NCBI RefSeq assembly: GCF_020103725.1
Contig: NZ_JAHXBG010000036.1
Coordinates: forward strand, 44,138-108,137
Reading direction: 5' to 3'
Length of the DNA: 64,000 nucleotides
Source: Hyalangium gracile
GTDB lineage: Bacteria; Myxococcota; Myxococcia; Myxococcales; Myxococcaceae
Position 1 is the stretch's first letter. Every line of letters starts with the position of its first letter. The notes under the pieces are model-generated. The model had not been told where the DNA came from. It worked only from the letters and a program-made list of their open reading frames with translations, and ran no database searches. Made by a program: the position numbers and the translations under genes. Shown here in pieces: positions 51,879-60,844 of this stretch.

Positions 51879-53783
51879 ATGTGTACACTCCGGGCGCCCT
51901 TGAAGACGCTCCTGCTCGCCGAGAGCCACCCCCCCACGCTCGAGCACCTCACCGGGCTGCTCGCCCAGGCCGGTTACACCGTGAGTCCGGTGTCCGACGC
52001 GGTGTCGGCCATGGAGCACTTCGTGGCGGGCAATCCGGACGTGGTGGTGCTGGGGGTGGACCTGCCTCGGCTGGAGGGCGCCCATGTAGGGCAGCTCATC
52101 CGCAACCACAGCCAGGGTGGGCGTGTTCCCATCATCGCCATCGACAAGGGGCACCTGGGCAAGGCGCGAGGCGTGGCGGCGGTGCTGGGCCTGAAGGTGA
52201 ACGCCTACGTGCAGGACCCGCTCAAGCCGGGCGAGCTGGTGTCCAGGATCGACGAGCTGGTGAAGGCGGCGGAGTCGGTGGCGCCCACGCAGGGCATCCA
52301 GGCGATGCTCGCCCGCCCGGCGGTGACGACGGGGGAGCTCCGGGGCTACCCGCTGCCGGAGCTGGTGCACCTGCTCTACCGGCAGCGGCGGGACGGGGTG
52401 CTGGTGGTGGCGTACCGGGACCTCACGCGTCGGGTCTTCTTCGCCCGAGGCGGGGCGGTGAGCTGCGACTCCTCGGCGCGGCAGGACGCGCTGCCTGGCT
52501 TCCTGCTGGACCGCGGGATCGTGACGGAGGCCCAGGCGGAGATCGTCGTGCAGGCGCTCGGCTCGGGGCTGCGCATCGGCGCGGCGCTGGCGGATGCGGG
52601 GGTGGAGGCGGCGGGCGAGGAGCTGCTGGAGATCCTCCGGGACTACACGCGCTCGCGTCTGGCCCAGGTGGTGGGGATGCGCGAGGGGCGCTTTGCCTTC
52701 TACGCGGGGGACGAGTTCCAGCGCGAGGTGGCCACGGTGGACATCCCCGCGCTGGCGCCGGTGCTGGACGGAGCGCGCAGGATGATGCCGCTCAAGGTGC
52801 TGGCGGCGCCGCTGCGCAGGTACATGGGAGAGTTCCCCGTGCGCTCGCAGGAGTTCGCCAAGGATCTGCAGGTGCTGGGGCTGGACACGGACGATCTGAA
52901 GATCGCCATGCAGATCAACGGGCGGCTGTTGCTGCGGGATCTGCTGGCGCACGGGCGAGGCGACCTGCGGCGCGGGTACTCGCTGCTGTGGTTCCTGCGG
53001 CTCACGGGGGCGGTGACGTTCTCGGCGACGCCGGTGGCCACGGAGGGGGCGGCGCTCTCGGCGGGGCCGGAGGTGATCGCCCCGCGCAAGCGCAAGTCAC
53101 TGCCGCCGGAGCTGGCGGCGTCGCTGCGGGAGGGCGCGGTGAAGATCATCACCAGCAGCTACTTCCACAGCCTGGGGCTGGACATCGCCGCGGACATGGA
53201 GGCGGTGGAGCGCGCCTACCACGAGACGGCGATGAAGTTTCACCCGGACAACTACGCCGAGTACGACCTGTCGGACCTGAAGGATCTGCTCGACTCGGTG
53301 CAGGAGAAGCTGTCCGCGTCGTACCGGGTGCTCTCGGCGGAGGACAAGCGCAAGGCGTACCTGCAGTACGTGCTGGGGAAGATGGAGGTGAAGGGGCGGG
53401 TCAACGCCATCAACGTGGAGGCGGAGGTGCTCATCCGCCGCGGGGAGTCGTACCTGCGGCGCAAGAACTACCGGATGGCGCTCCAGCTCTTCGAGGAGGC
53501 GGTGGCGCTCAACCCGCGCGAGCCCGAGTACTACTCGTACCTGGCGTGGGCGACGTACCACGCGGCGCTGGGGCCGCTGAAGGATCGAGCCAAGGAGGCG
53601 CAGAAGGTGCTCAAGCGGGCGCTGTCGCTCAACGCGTCGCTGGAGCGGGCGCAGATCATCTCGGCCATCATCGAGAATGACCTGGGAGATGCGACGGCGG
53701 CGCGCAAGCGGCTGTTGAGGGTGCTGGAGCTCAACGCGAACTCGAAGCTCGCCAAGGCCGCGCTGCGCAAGGTGGGCCGCTGA
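51879..53783 (+). CDS. Pseudo-receiver / DUF4388 / DnaJ / TPR protein
   Basis: The protein has 634 residues; the ATG at 51879 lacks a clear ribosome-binding site, and TTG at 51900 is possible. Residues 8-125 have a receiver fold, but the phosphoacceptor Asp is Gly (VVVLGVDLP), the N-terminal acidic pair is reduced (LLLAESH) and the conserved Lys is Asp (AYVQDPLKPGEL), so it is unlikely to be phosphorylated. Residues about 145-400 hold DUF4388-like regions (GVLVVAYRDLTRRVFFARGG). Residues about 420-500 are a DnaJ-like domain with HPD in AMKFHPDNYAEYD. TPR helices (about 515-634) end it. msbA begins on its last base, so it is coupled to lipid A export. A cytoplasmic regulator or co-chaperone of envelope assembly is a fair guess. 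Confidence 0.85.
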   Translation: MCTLRAPLKTLLLAESHPPTLEHLTGLLAQAGYTVSPVSDAVSAMEHFVAGNPDVVVLGVDLPRLEGAHVGQLIRNHSQGGRVPIIAIDKGHLGKARGVAAVLGLKVNAYVQDPLKPGELVSRIDELVKAAESVAPTQGIQAMLARPAVTTGELRGYPLPELVHLLYRQRRDGVLVVAYRDLTRRVFFARGGAVSCDSSARQDALPGFLLDRGIVTEAQAEIVVQALGSGLRIGAALADAGVEAAGEELLEILRDYTRSRLAQVVGMREGRFAFYAGDEFQREVATVDIPALAPVLDGARRMMPLKVLAAPLRRYMGEFPVRSQEFAKDLQVLGLDTDDLKIAMQINGRLLLRDLLAHGRGDLRRGYSLLWFLRLTGAVTFSATPVATEGAALSAGPEVIAPRKRKSLPPELAASLREGAVKIITSSYFHSLGLDIAADMEAVERAYHETAMKFHPDNYAEYDLSDLKDLLDSVQEKLSASYRVLSAEDKRKAYLQYVLGKMEVKGRVNAINVEAEVLIRRGESYLRRKNYRMALQLFEEAVALNPREPEYYSYLAWATYHAALGPLKDRAKEAQKVLKRALSLNASLERAQIISAIIENDLGDATAARKRLLRVLELNANSKLAKAALRKVGR

Positions 53784-55570
53784 TGAGCATGTCGGCGGTG
53801 CTGCTCCGCCTGCTGCGCTACGCACGGCCGCACGTGAGCGTGCTCGTGGCGGCGTTCGCCTGCATGGCGGTGCTGGGGCTGGGCACGGGCACGTACGCGT
53901 ACCTGATGGGGCCCGCGCTCCAGTTCCTGCTGTCCGGAGGCACGGAGGGCTTCGGTGGGGCGCACGCGGTGCCCTGGCTGTCGAGCCTGCCGCGCGAGGC
54001 CGCGCTGTGGGGCTTCCCGCTGGTGGTGGTGCTCGTCGGGGTGGTGAAGGGCGTGGGGTACCTGGGGCAGTTCTACTTCATGGGGCTGTTCGCGCAGCGG
54101 GTGGTGAAGGACTTGCGGCGAGAGCTGTTCCAGCGGCTCACCGCGCTGTCGCCCTCGCAGCTCTCGAAGGAGCGGGTGGGGGATCTGCTCAGCCGCTTCT
54201 CCACGGACATGACGGCGGTGGAGTGGGCGGCGATGTACACGGTGGGCTCGTACCTGCGGGACACGCTGCAGGTGCTGGTGCTGGCGGGAGTGGCGCTGGC
54301 GATGAGCCCGCTGTTCGGAGGGCTGATGCTGGCGGTCATCCCGCTGGCGGCGCTGCCGGCCTCTCGGCTCACCCGGAAGGCGCTGCGGAGGACGAGGGAG
54401 GGGCAGACGCAGCTGGGGCAGCTCGCGGGGCAGCTGCACGAGGGGCTGGGAGGCCTGCGGACGATCCAGGCCTTCAACGGACAGGCGGCGGAGCTGGCGC
54501 GGTTCGCGGCGCACACGAAGGCGCATGAGAAGGCGGTGGTGAGCGCGGCGTGGGCTCGAGGGGCGGTGCCGGGAGTGATGGAGGTGCTGGCGGCGGCGGC
54601 GCTCGCGGGGACCCTGGCCTACGCGGCGGCCACGCAGGCCATGGAGCCGGGGGCGCTGCTCTCGCTGATCACGGCGGTGATCCTCGTCTATCAGCCCGTG
54701 AAGGACCTGGGCCGGGTCACCCAGTTCGCGATGCAGGCGGGCGTCTCGGGCGAGCGGCTCTTCGCGCTGCTGGACCTGCGCCATCCGGTGGAGGATCCGC
54801 CGGGAGTCCAGCCGGCGCCGCCGCTGAGGCAGGGCCTCCAGCTGAAGGCCGTGAGCTTCTCCTATGGCCAGCGCCGGGCGCTGGAGGGACTGACGCTGGA
54901 GCTGCCGGTGGGCAAGGTGACGGCGCTGGTGGGCCCGAGCGGGAGCGGCAAGAGCACGGTGACGACCCTGCTGCTGCGCTTCGAGAAGCCCCAGGCAGGC
55001 CACCTGCTGCTGGACGGAGTGGAGGCGGACGGCTACCAGGCGGCGAGCGTGAGGGCGCAGTTCGCGCTGGTGACGCAGGAGCCGCTGCTCTTCTCGGGAA
55101 GCGTGCTGGACAACCTGCGCTTTGGCCGGCCGGAGGCGACGCTCGAGGAGGTGGAGGCGGCGGCGAGGGTGGCCCACGCGGACGGCTTCATCCGGAACCT
55201 GCCCGAGGGGTACGAGACGCGCATCGGGGAGCGAGGCGTGACCCTGAGCGGCGGGCAGCGTCAGCGCCTGTGCATCGCGCGGGCGGTGCTCTCCCGTGCA
55301 CCGGTGCTGGTGCTGGACGAGGCGACGAGCAGCCTCGATCCGGAGAGCGAGCGGGAGGTGCAGGCCGCGCTGGCGGCGGTGCTGCCGGGGAGGACGGCGC
55401 TGGTCATCGCGCATCGGCTCTCCACGGTGACGGGAGCGGACGTCATCCATGTGATGGAGGCGGGGCGCGTCGTGGAGAGCGGCACCCACGCGGAGCTGCT
55501 CCAGGCGGGAGGCGCCTATGCGGCGCTGTGGGCCCTGCAGACCTCGGGAGCCGAGCGGGGGGCGGCGTGA
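53783..55570 (+). CDS. msbA: MsbA-type lipid A flippase ABC transporter
   Basis: The protein has 595 residues. Six-helix exporter domain (about 1-320) with the coupling segment [19 protein letters not shown], then the ATPase: Walker [10 protein letters not shown] near 388-396, Q-loop [10 protein letters not shown], signature [16 protein letters not shown], Walker [13 protein letters not shown] and switch His in VIAHRLST. The context (lpxB before, kdtA and lpxK after) supports lipid A export more than a drug transporter. Starts on the last base of the previous stop (TGATG) and its own stop overlaps the next GTG. Confidence 0.93.
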   Translation: MSMSAVLLRLLRYARPHVSVLVAAFACMAVLGLGTGTYAYLMGPALQFLLSGGTEGFGGAHAVPWLSSLPREAALWGFPLVVVLVGVVKGVGYLGQFYFMGLFAQRVVKDLRRELFQRLTALSPSQLSKERVGDLLSRFSTDMTAVEWAAMYTVGSYLRDTLQVLVLAGVALAMSPLFGGLMLAVIPLAALPASRLTRKALRRTREGQTQLGQLAGQLHEGLGGLRTIQAFNGQAAELARFAAHTKAHEKAVVSAAWARGAVPGVMEVLAAAALAGTLAYAAATQAMEPGALLSLITAVILVYQPVKDLGRVTQFAMQAGVSGERLFALLDLRHPVEDPPGVQPAPPLRQGLQLKAVSFSYGQRRALEGLTLELPVGKVTALVGPSGSGKSTVTTLLLRFEKPQAGHLLLDGVEADGYQAASVRAQFALVTQEPLLFSGSVLDNLRFGRPEATLEEVEAAARVAHADGFIRNLPEGYETRIGERGVTLSGGQRQRLCIARAVLSRAPVLVLDEATSSLDPESEREVQAALAAVLPGRTALVIAHRLSTVTGADVIHVMEAGRVVESGTHAELLQAGGAYAALWALQTSGAERGAA

Positions 55571-56721
55571 GGCCGGCGGTGGTGGTGGGCAAGCTGCTCC
55601 GGGCGCTGCTGGGGCTCGTGCTGCTGCTGCTGGGGTTCGCGGGCTTCTTCACGTGCGCGGCCGCGGGAGTCGACTACCCGGTGGTGCCTCCGAGGGAGGG
55701 AGTGCAGGAGTGGCCGCGAGGCGCCTTCCACGTGCACACCACGCGATCGGACGGACGCGGAACCGTGGAGGAGGTGGCTCAGGCGGCCCGAGCGGCGGGA
55801 CTCCAGTTCGTGCTGCTCACGGACCACAACGACTTTGGCCCGCGTGAGCCGGTCTTCATCGGGGGCGTGCTGATGGTGCCGGCGGTGGAGATCTCCGCGG
55901 GCGCCGGACACCTGGTGGCGTTCGGCATGCAGACGCCGCTGGATGGTCCGAGGGCGCGGCAGGAGGGCGTGAGCGCGGTGGAGGCCGCGGGCGGGGTCAG
56001 CGTGCTGGCGCACCCGGTCCAGAAGAAGAACCCGTGGAGGGACGCCGAGGGAGCACGGCGAGCCAGGGGCTTCGAGCTGTACTCGGCGGACACGTTCTTC
56101 CGGGAGGCACTCCGCAGCCCGTTCTCGAGGCTGATCCCTGCGGTGGGGGCGTACTTCGGCAACCCCGTGCACGGGGTGATGCTGCTGGTGACGCCGCAGC
56201 CCGAGAGCACGGAGCGGCTGCTCGAACTCACCCGCGAACGGTCTCGGCTGGCGCTGTGCTCGCATGACGCGCACGGGTGGCCGCGCTACGAGGACGTCTT
56301 CCGCTCCCTGGCCATGTACCTGCCACCGGCGGCGCTCTCCGAACCGCTGTCGACGGACCCTCGGACGGCGCAGACCCAGGTCATGCGAGCGCTGGCGGGT
56401 GGGCAGGCCCTCTGCGCCTTCCGAGCGCTGGGAGACCCCACGGGCTTCGCGCTCGAGGGACCACTGACGGAGCAGCGGGAGGCGAGGGTCGGAGATGTGC
56501 TGACAGTGCGCCTGCCGCCGCACCCACCTGGGAGCGTCCGAGTGGAAGTCTGGGGAGCGGGCCGGCTGCGACCGGATGGGACGTCCATCGAGCTGGTGGA
56601 GGAGGGAGCGGTGCAACTCGAGGTGTGGGTGCTGGCGCCTGGGAGGCTCTTCGGCTCGGAGTGGAGGCCCTGGATCGTCCCGAGTCCGGTACGTGTGCTG
56701 CCGCGAGGCTCGGGCATCTGA
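55567..56721 (+). CDS. Membrane-anchored PHP-domain phosphoesterase
   Basis: The protein has 384 residues from GTG at 55567, overlapping the msbA stop (GTGA); the open frame far upstream is inside msbA and not real. An N-terminal signal anchor ([19 protein letters not shown], residues about 9-28, Lys/Arg before it) points the rest to the periplasm. A PHP domain (about 50-265) has HVHTTRSDG (His55, His57), [22 protein letters not shown] and CSHDAHGW: a full metal-ligand set. Residues about 285-384 form a beta-rich tail domain. PHP enzymes hydrolyse phosphate esters. Between msbA and kdtA, a role on lipid A or another envelope phosphate is suggested; the substrate is unknown. Confidence 0.85.
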   Translation: MRPAVVVGKLLRALLGLVLLLLGFAGFFTCAAAGVDYPVVPPREGVQEWPRGAFHVHTTRSDGRGTVEEVAQAARAAGLQFVLLTDHNDFGPREPVFIGGVLMVPAVEISAGAGHLVAFGMQTPLDGPRARQEGVSAVEAAGGVSVLAHPVQKKNPWRDAEGARRARGFELYSADTFFREALRSPFSRLIPAVGAYFGNPVHGVMLLVTPQPESTERLLELTRERSRLALCSHDAHGWPRYEDVFRSLAMYLPPAALSEPLSTDPRTAQTQVMRALAGGQALCAFRALGDPTGFALEGPLTEQREARVGDVLTVRLPPHPPGSVRVEVWGAGRLRPDGTSIELVEEGAVQLEVWVLAPGRLFGSEWRPWIVPSPVRVLPRGSGI

Positions 56722-56740
56722 TAGAGGACGCGGCGCGCCC

Positions 56741-58024
56741 ATGCGCCTCCTGTACATCCTCGCCAGCTATGTGCTCTTCGCGGTCCTGTTCCCGGTGCTC
56801 TCGGTGTACCGGAAGACACGGCATGGGCTGATGCAGCGGCTGGGCTTCTACGCGCCGGAAACGTTGCCGCAGGGCTCGGGCCCGATGCTCTGGCTCCACG
56901 GAGCGAGCGCGGGGGACCTGCTGGCGCTCTCGCCGATGTTCGGGCCGCTGCGGGAGCGCTTTCCGGGCTGTCGGATCCTGCTCTCCACGACGACGAACAC
57001 CGGCTATCTGATGGCGAGGGACCGGCTGGCGAAGCAGATCGATGGAGTGGTGTACGCGCCGTACGATCTCTGGGGAGCCACGAGGAGGGCGGCGCGGGCC
57101 ATCCGTCCGGACCTGCTGGTGCTGGAGTACACGGAGATCTGGCCCAACCTGATCCGGGCGGCGAAGCGGAGCGGAGCCCGGGTGGTGATGACCAACGGGC
57201 GCTTCTCGCCGAAGAACGAGGGGAAGTACCGGCTGTTCTTCTCGCTGATCGGCAACCCGCTGAGAGACCTGGACCTGTTCCTGATGCGTCAGGAGGAGGA
57301 GGCCGAGCGGGCTCGGAACCTGGGAGCGCCGAGCGAGCGGGTGTGGGTGACGGGCAACACGAAGTTCGACGCGCTCGCGGTGGCGCCCGCGAAGGAGGAC
57401 GAGGCGCTGCGGCGCGCGCTGGGGCTGGCGGAAGGCGCGCGGGTGCTGATGGCGGGCAGCACGCACGAAGGGGAGGAGGAGCACCTCCTGGCGGTGTACC
57501 GGCGGCTGCTGCCGACCTACCCGGATCTGCGGTTGGTGATCGCGCCGAGGTACATCGACCGAGCGGGGCGCATCGCGGCGCTGGCGAGGGAAGCAGGGCT
57601 GACGGTGGGGCTGCGCTCGCAGGAGAGCCGGGAGGGCGGGCAGGTGGTGGTGCTCGATACGATCGGTGAGCTGGCGCGAGCGTACCGGCTGGCGACGCTG
57701 GTGTTCGTGGGCGGGTCGTTCACGAAGCGGGGAGGGCAGAACATCCTGGAGCCTGCGGGGCAGGGGAAGCCGGTGCTCTTCGGGCCGCACATGGACAACT
57801 TCCGGGACAGCGTGCAGGTGCTGGAGGGGCGAGGAGGCATCCAGGTGAAGGATGCGGAGGAACTCTTCCAGAAGGTCTCGGAGCTGCTGGCACAGCCGGA
57901 TCGGCTCGGGGCGCTGGGGGAGCAGGCACGGGAAGTGGTGAGCCAGATCTCGGGAGCAAGTCGGCGCAACGCGGAGCACATGGCAAAGCTCTTCGAGCAC
58001 GCGCGGGAGCGGAGCGCGAAGTGA
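56741..58024 (+). CDS. waaA: Kdo transferase family glycosyltransferase (KdtA/WaaA-like)
   Basis: The protein has 427 residues from ATG at 56741. An N-terminal membrane anchor (LLYILASYVLFAVLFPVL) precedes a GT-B fold: WLHGASAGDLLALSPMF, LLSTTTNTGY, LVLEYTEIWPNLI, FVGGSFTKRGGQNILEPAG and KPVLFGPHMDNF near the end. This is the KdtA family that adds Kdo to lipid IVA. Odd: the catalytic Glu of the SVGE-type motif is Asp here (SAGD). Codon use is like its neighbours. Its stop overlaps the lpxK start (GTGA). Confidence 0.9.
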   Translation: MRLLYILASYVLFAVLFPVLSVYRKTRHGLMQRLGFYAPETLPQGSGPMLWLHGASAGDLLALSPMFGPLRERFPGCRILLSTTTNTGYLMARDRLAKQIDGVVYAPYDLWGATRRAARAIRPDLLVLEYTEIWPNLIRAAKRSGARVVMTNGRFSPKNEGKYRLFFSLIGNPLRDLDLFLMRQEEEAERARNLGAPSERVWVTGNTKFDALAVAPAKEDEALRRALGLAEGARVLMAGSTHEGEEEHLLAVYRRLLPTYPDLRLVIAPRYIDRAGRIAALAREAGLTVGLRSQESREGGQVVVLDTIGELARAYRLATLVFVGGSFTKRGGQNILEPAGQGKPVLFGPHMDNFRDSVQVLEGRGGIQVKDAEELFQKVSELLAQPDRLGALGEQAREVVSQISGASRRNAEHMAKLFEHARERSAK

Positions 58025-59100
58025 GCTCTGGCCTGGTGAGAGCAGAGCCGCCAGACGCGCCCACGGCAGTGGAGCGGCTCTTCTATCCATCCGAGCCTGA
58101 GTCCTGGAATCGGCGCCTGTTGCTGGCACCTGTGACGGCACTGTCCTGGGGTTACGGGCTGGGAGTCCGGCTCCGGGGAGCGCTCTACGACGCGCAGGTG
58201 CTGAGCGGAGAGCTGGTGGAGGGGCTCCGTGTCATCTCGGTAGGCAACCTGAACGTGGGAGGCACGGGGAAGACACCGGCGGTGCTGCACCTGGCGGGGA
58301 TGCTGGTGCGCGCGGGCCGCAAGGTGGGAATCCTGACGAGAGGCTACGGACGCCAGTCGACAGAACCTCTCACCTTCACGGGCACGGAGCCACTCCCCTC
58401 CGTCGAGCAAGCGGGTGATGAACCCCTCCTGCTGGCACGTCGCTGCCCGGAGGCCCGGGTGCTGGTGGGGGCGGATCGACGCGAGCTGGCAAGGCGAGCC
58501 CGAGACGAGTTCGGACTCGAAGTGGTGCTGCTGGACGATGGTTTCCAGCACCGGCGTCTGGCGCGGGACGAGGACGTGGTGGTGGTGGACGAGGCGGCGG
58601 GTTTCGGGAACGGCAGGATGCTGCCGAGAGGCCCCTTGCGAGAGCCGCTCTCCGCGCTGCGAAGGGCCACGCTCTTCTGGGTGCGGAGCGCGAGTGCCCC
58701 TGGCCCGCGGCTTCCTCCTCTCCCGGGCCCTCAGGTCCGGACGCGCTACGAGCCCACGGCCTGGGTGGATCCCTCGGGAGCGCAGCATCCACCGGAGGCG
58801 CTGACAGGGGTGCCCGTGGTGGCCATGGCGGGGCTGGCCCGTCCGGGGAACTTCCTGCGGACGCTGAGACAGCTCGGAGCGGTCATCCAGGACGCGGCCC
58901 TCTACCCGGATCACCATCGGTTCACGGCGAGCGAGCTCCGGGACGTCGAGGCACGGGCCGCGAGGCACGGAGCGAGGGTGGTGACGACGGAGAAGGACGC
59001 GGTGCGTCTGCCCCGGGAGTTCGAGGCCTGGACGGTTCGGCTGGGCGTGGAAGTGCTGGAGGGGGAGGACCTGCTGCGCAAGGCGTTGGGCCTGCTCTGA
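58021..59100 (+). CDS. lpxK: Tetraacyldisaccharide 4'-kinase
   Basis: The protein has 359 residues from GTG at 58021, overlapping the previous stop. A short N-terminal membrane-associated helix region precedes the P-loop in GNLNVGGTGKTP (about 76-87), RGYGRQS, VVLLDDGFQHRRLARD and DVVVVDE, then PDHHRFTASEL and VVTTEKDAVRLP. It phosphorylates the lipid A disaccharide at position 4'. The N-terminal 30 residues before the fold are longer than usual. Confidence 0.97.
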   Translation: MSSGLVRAEPPDAPTAVERLFYPSEPESWNRRLLLAPVTALSWGYGLGVRLRGALYDAQVLSGELVEGLRVISVGNLNVGGTGKTPAVLHLAGMLVRAGRKVGILTRGYGRQSTEPLTFTGTEPLPSVEQAGDEPLLLARRCPEARVLVGADRRELARRARDEFGLEVVLLDDGFQHRRLARDEDVVVVDEAAGFGNGRMLPRGPLREPLSALRRATLFWVRSASAPGPRLPPLPGPQVRTRYEPTAWVDPSGAQHPPEALTGVPVVAMAGLARPGNFLRTLRQLGAVIQDAALYPDHHRFTASELRDVEARAARHGARVVTTEKDAVRLPREFEAWTVRLGVEVLEGEDLLRKALGLL

Positions 59101-59161
59101 GCGCGAACAGTGCCCCGGCCGACTTGAGGGGCGCGGGAGGCTATGGGACAAAGCGCCCGCC

Positions 59162-60175
59162 ATGTCCGCCGCCTCGACCGCCCGTGCGTTTCGCGCACTG
59201 CCCCAGCTCCCACAGACCTTCGCGCGCCGGAGGGTGCTGCTGGTCGGGGATCTCGTTGCCGACCACTACATCTACGGGCAGACGGATCGGGTGAGCCGCG
59301 AGGCGCCGGTGCTCATCGTCCGGTACGAGTCCTCGGAGGTGAAGCTGGGCGGAGGTGCGAACGTCGCGGCGAACATCCGAGCACTCTCGGGACAGGTGAC
59401 CGCGGTAGGAGTGCTGGGAGCCGACGAGATGGGGCGAGCGCTGCGCCAGCAATTCGACGCTGCGGGCATCCGCCTGAGCGCGGCCAGCGCGAAGGGAATC
59501 GAAACAGAAACGAAGACGCGCATCCTGGCCGGTGGAATCAACACCACGCGGCAGCAGATGCTCCGGGTGGATCGAGGGCAGAGAGGACCGCTCCCGCCGC
59601 GCGTGCGCAAGATGCTCGCCCGGCATGTCGAGGAGGCTGCGAAGGATGCTGACGCGGTGGTGGTCTCCGACTACGGCGCGGGAGTGGTGGGGGACGAGGT
59701 GCGCGAGGTGCTGCGGAAGCTGGCGGGGGATGGGCTGCCGGTCTGCGTGGACAGCCGCTACGCGCTGGCCTCCTTCTCGGGAGTGACGGTGTGCAAGCCC
59801 AACGAGCCCGAGCTGGAGGTCCTCTCGGGACGGCCGGTGCGCAGCGAGGCGGATCTGATGGAGGCGGGGCACGCGGCGGTGAAGCGGCTCGGTTGCCGCG
59901 CGCTGCTGGTGACGAGGGGGCGGCACGGGATGGTGCTCTTCGACGCGGAAGGCGGGGTGGACAGTATCCCGGTGCACGGAGCGAAGGAGGCGGTGGACGT
60001 CACGGGGGCGGGAGACACGGTGATCGCGACCTTCTCGCTGGCGCTGGCGGCGGGGGGCACGTTTGGAGAGGCCGCGCGGCTGGCGAACGTGGCGGGAGCG
60101 CTGGTGGTGCAGAAGCAGGGGACGGCCACGGTGTCCCGGGAAGAGCTTCTCGGCGAGCTGCGGAGCGCACGATGA
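59162..60175 (+). CDS. hldA: D-glycero-beta-D-manno-heptose-7-phosphate kinase (HldA/RfaE1)
   Basis: The protein has 337 residues. PfkB/ribokinase fold with VLLVGDLVADHYIYG, VKLGGGANVAANIRALSG, VSDYGAGV, CKPNEPELEVLSG and the catalytic GAGDTVIATFSLALAAG. It makes heptose 1,7-bisphosphate for LPS core synthesis. The adenylyltransferase that acts two steps later is encoded by the next gene, overlapping by 4 bases; the two are fused as HldE in E. coli. The phosphatase for the intervening step (GmhB) is not in the window. Confidence 0.94.
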   Translation: MSAASTARAFRALPQLPQTFARRRVLLVGDLVADHYIYGQTDRVSREAPVLIVRYESSEVKLGGGANVAANIRALSGQVTAVGVLGADEMGRALRQQFDAAGIRLSAASAKGIETETKTRILAGGINTTRQQMLRVDRGQRGPLPPRVRKMLARHVEEAAKDADAVVVSDYGAGVVGDEVREVLRKLAGDGLPVCVDSRYALASFSGVTVCKPNEPELEVLSGRPVRSEADLMEAGHAAVKRLGCRALLVTRGRHGMVLFDAEGGVDSIPVHGAKEAVDVTGAGDTVIATFSLALAAGGTFGEAARLANVAGALVVQKQGTATVSREELLGELRSAR

Positions 60176-60663
60176 ACACGCTGGACAAGATTCGGACGTT
60201 GGCCCAGGTCGCGGAGGAGCGCGAGCGGTGGCGCGCGGAGGGGCGCACGGTGGCCCTGGCCAACGGCATCTTCGATCTGCTGCACGTGGGGCACGTGCGG
60301 TACCTGCAGGGGGCGAGAGCGCTCGCGGACGTGCTGGTGGTGGCGGTGAACTCGGATGCCTCCACGCGGGCATACAAGGGGCCTGGGCGGCCCTACATCC
60401 CGGAGGCGGAGCGGGCGGAGCTGGTCGCGGCGCTCGAGTGCACGGACCGGGTGCTCCTCTTCGACGAATCGAACGTGAGGAGCGTCATCCGGGCGCTCAA
60501 GCCGGATCTGCACGTGAAGGGCACGGACTACACGCCGGACTCCATTCCCGAGGCGGACGAGGTGAGGGCCTACGGCGGGCGCACCGCGGTCGCGGGGGAT
60601 CCGAAGAACCACAGCACCACGGAGATTGCCCGGCGCACGGGTCGCGAGGGCGGGAAAGGCTAG
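60172..60663 (+). CDS. hldC: Heptose-1-phosphate adenylyltransferase (HldC/RfaE2)
   Basis: The protein has 163 residues from ATG at 60172, overlapping hldA (ATGA). Nucleotidyltransferase fold with the HIGH-type motif ALANGIFDLLHVGHVRYLQG, VAVNSDASTRAYKG, LHVKGTDYT and the ISSTT-like NHSTTEIARR near the end. It makes ADP-D-glycero-beta-D-manno-heptose. Translational coupling with hldA keeps the two activities balanced. Confidence 0.95.
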   Translation: MNTLDKIRTLAQVAEERERWRAEGRTVALANGIFDLLHVGHVRYLQGARALADVLVVAVNSDASTRAYKGPGRPYIPEAERAELVAALECTDRVLLFDESNVRSVIRALKPDLHVKGTDYTPDSIPEADEVRAYGGRTAVAGDPKNHSTTEIARRTGREGGKG

Positions 60664-60670
60664 GACGCCC

Positions 60671-60844
60671 GTGACGCTGAGCGAGCAGGTGAAGGCGGTG
60701 CTGGCGTGCCCGGTGTGCAAGGGCCCGCTGGAGCTTCACGAAGACCGGAGCGAAGTCTGGTGCCTCCGGTGTCGGCTTGCCTGGCCCATCCGGGAAGACG
60801 TGCCGGACCTGGTCCCGGGAAGCTCACGTCCGCTGAGACACTGA
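60671..60844 (+). CDS. Trm112-family small zinc-binding protein
   Basis: The protein has 57 residues from GTG at 60671. Four Cys in two pairs (LACPVCKGPL and WCLRCRLAWPI) and the closing IREDVPDLVP are typical of Trm112/UPF0434 (YcaR), which is usually found next to LPS genes such as lpxK. It may be a small partner protein of methyltransferases. Its last 21 bases overlap the end of the convergent GT9 gene. Confidence 0.88.
   Translation: MTLSEQVKAVLACPVCKGPLELHEDRSEVWCLRCRLAWPIREDVPDLVPGSSRPLRH

Noticed and set aside
50688..52952. 754-residue version of LpxB
   Set aside because: The extra N-terminal 370 residues are antisense to the DUF4388/DnaJ gene; LpxB normally begins at the ATG at 51842.
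54550..56721. 723-residue version of the PHP protein
   Set aside because: The upstream part is msbA in another frame; the overlap start GTG at 55567 precedes a proper signal anchor.
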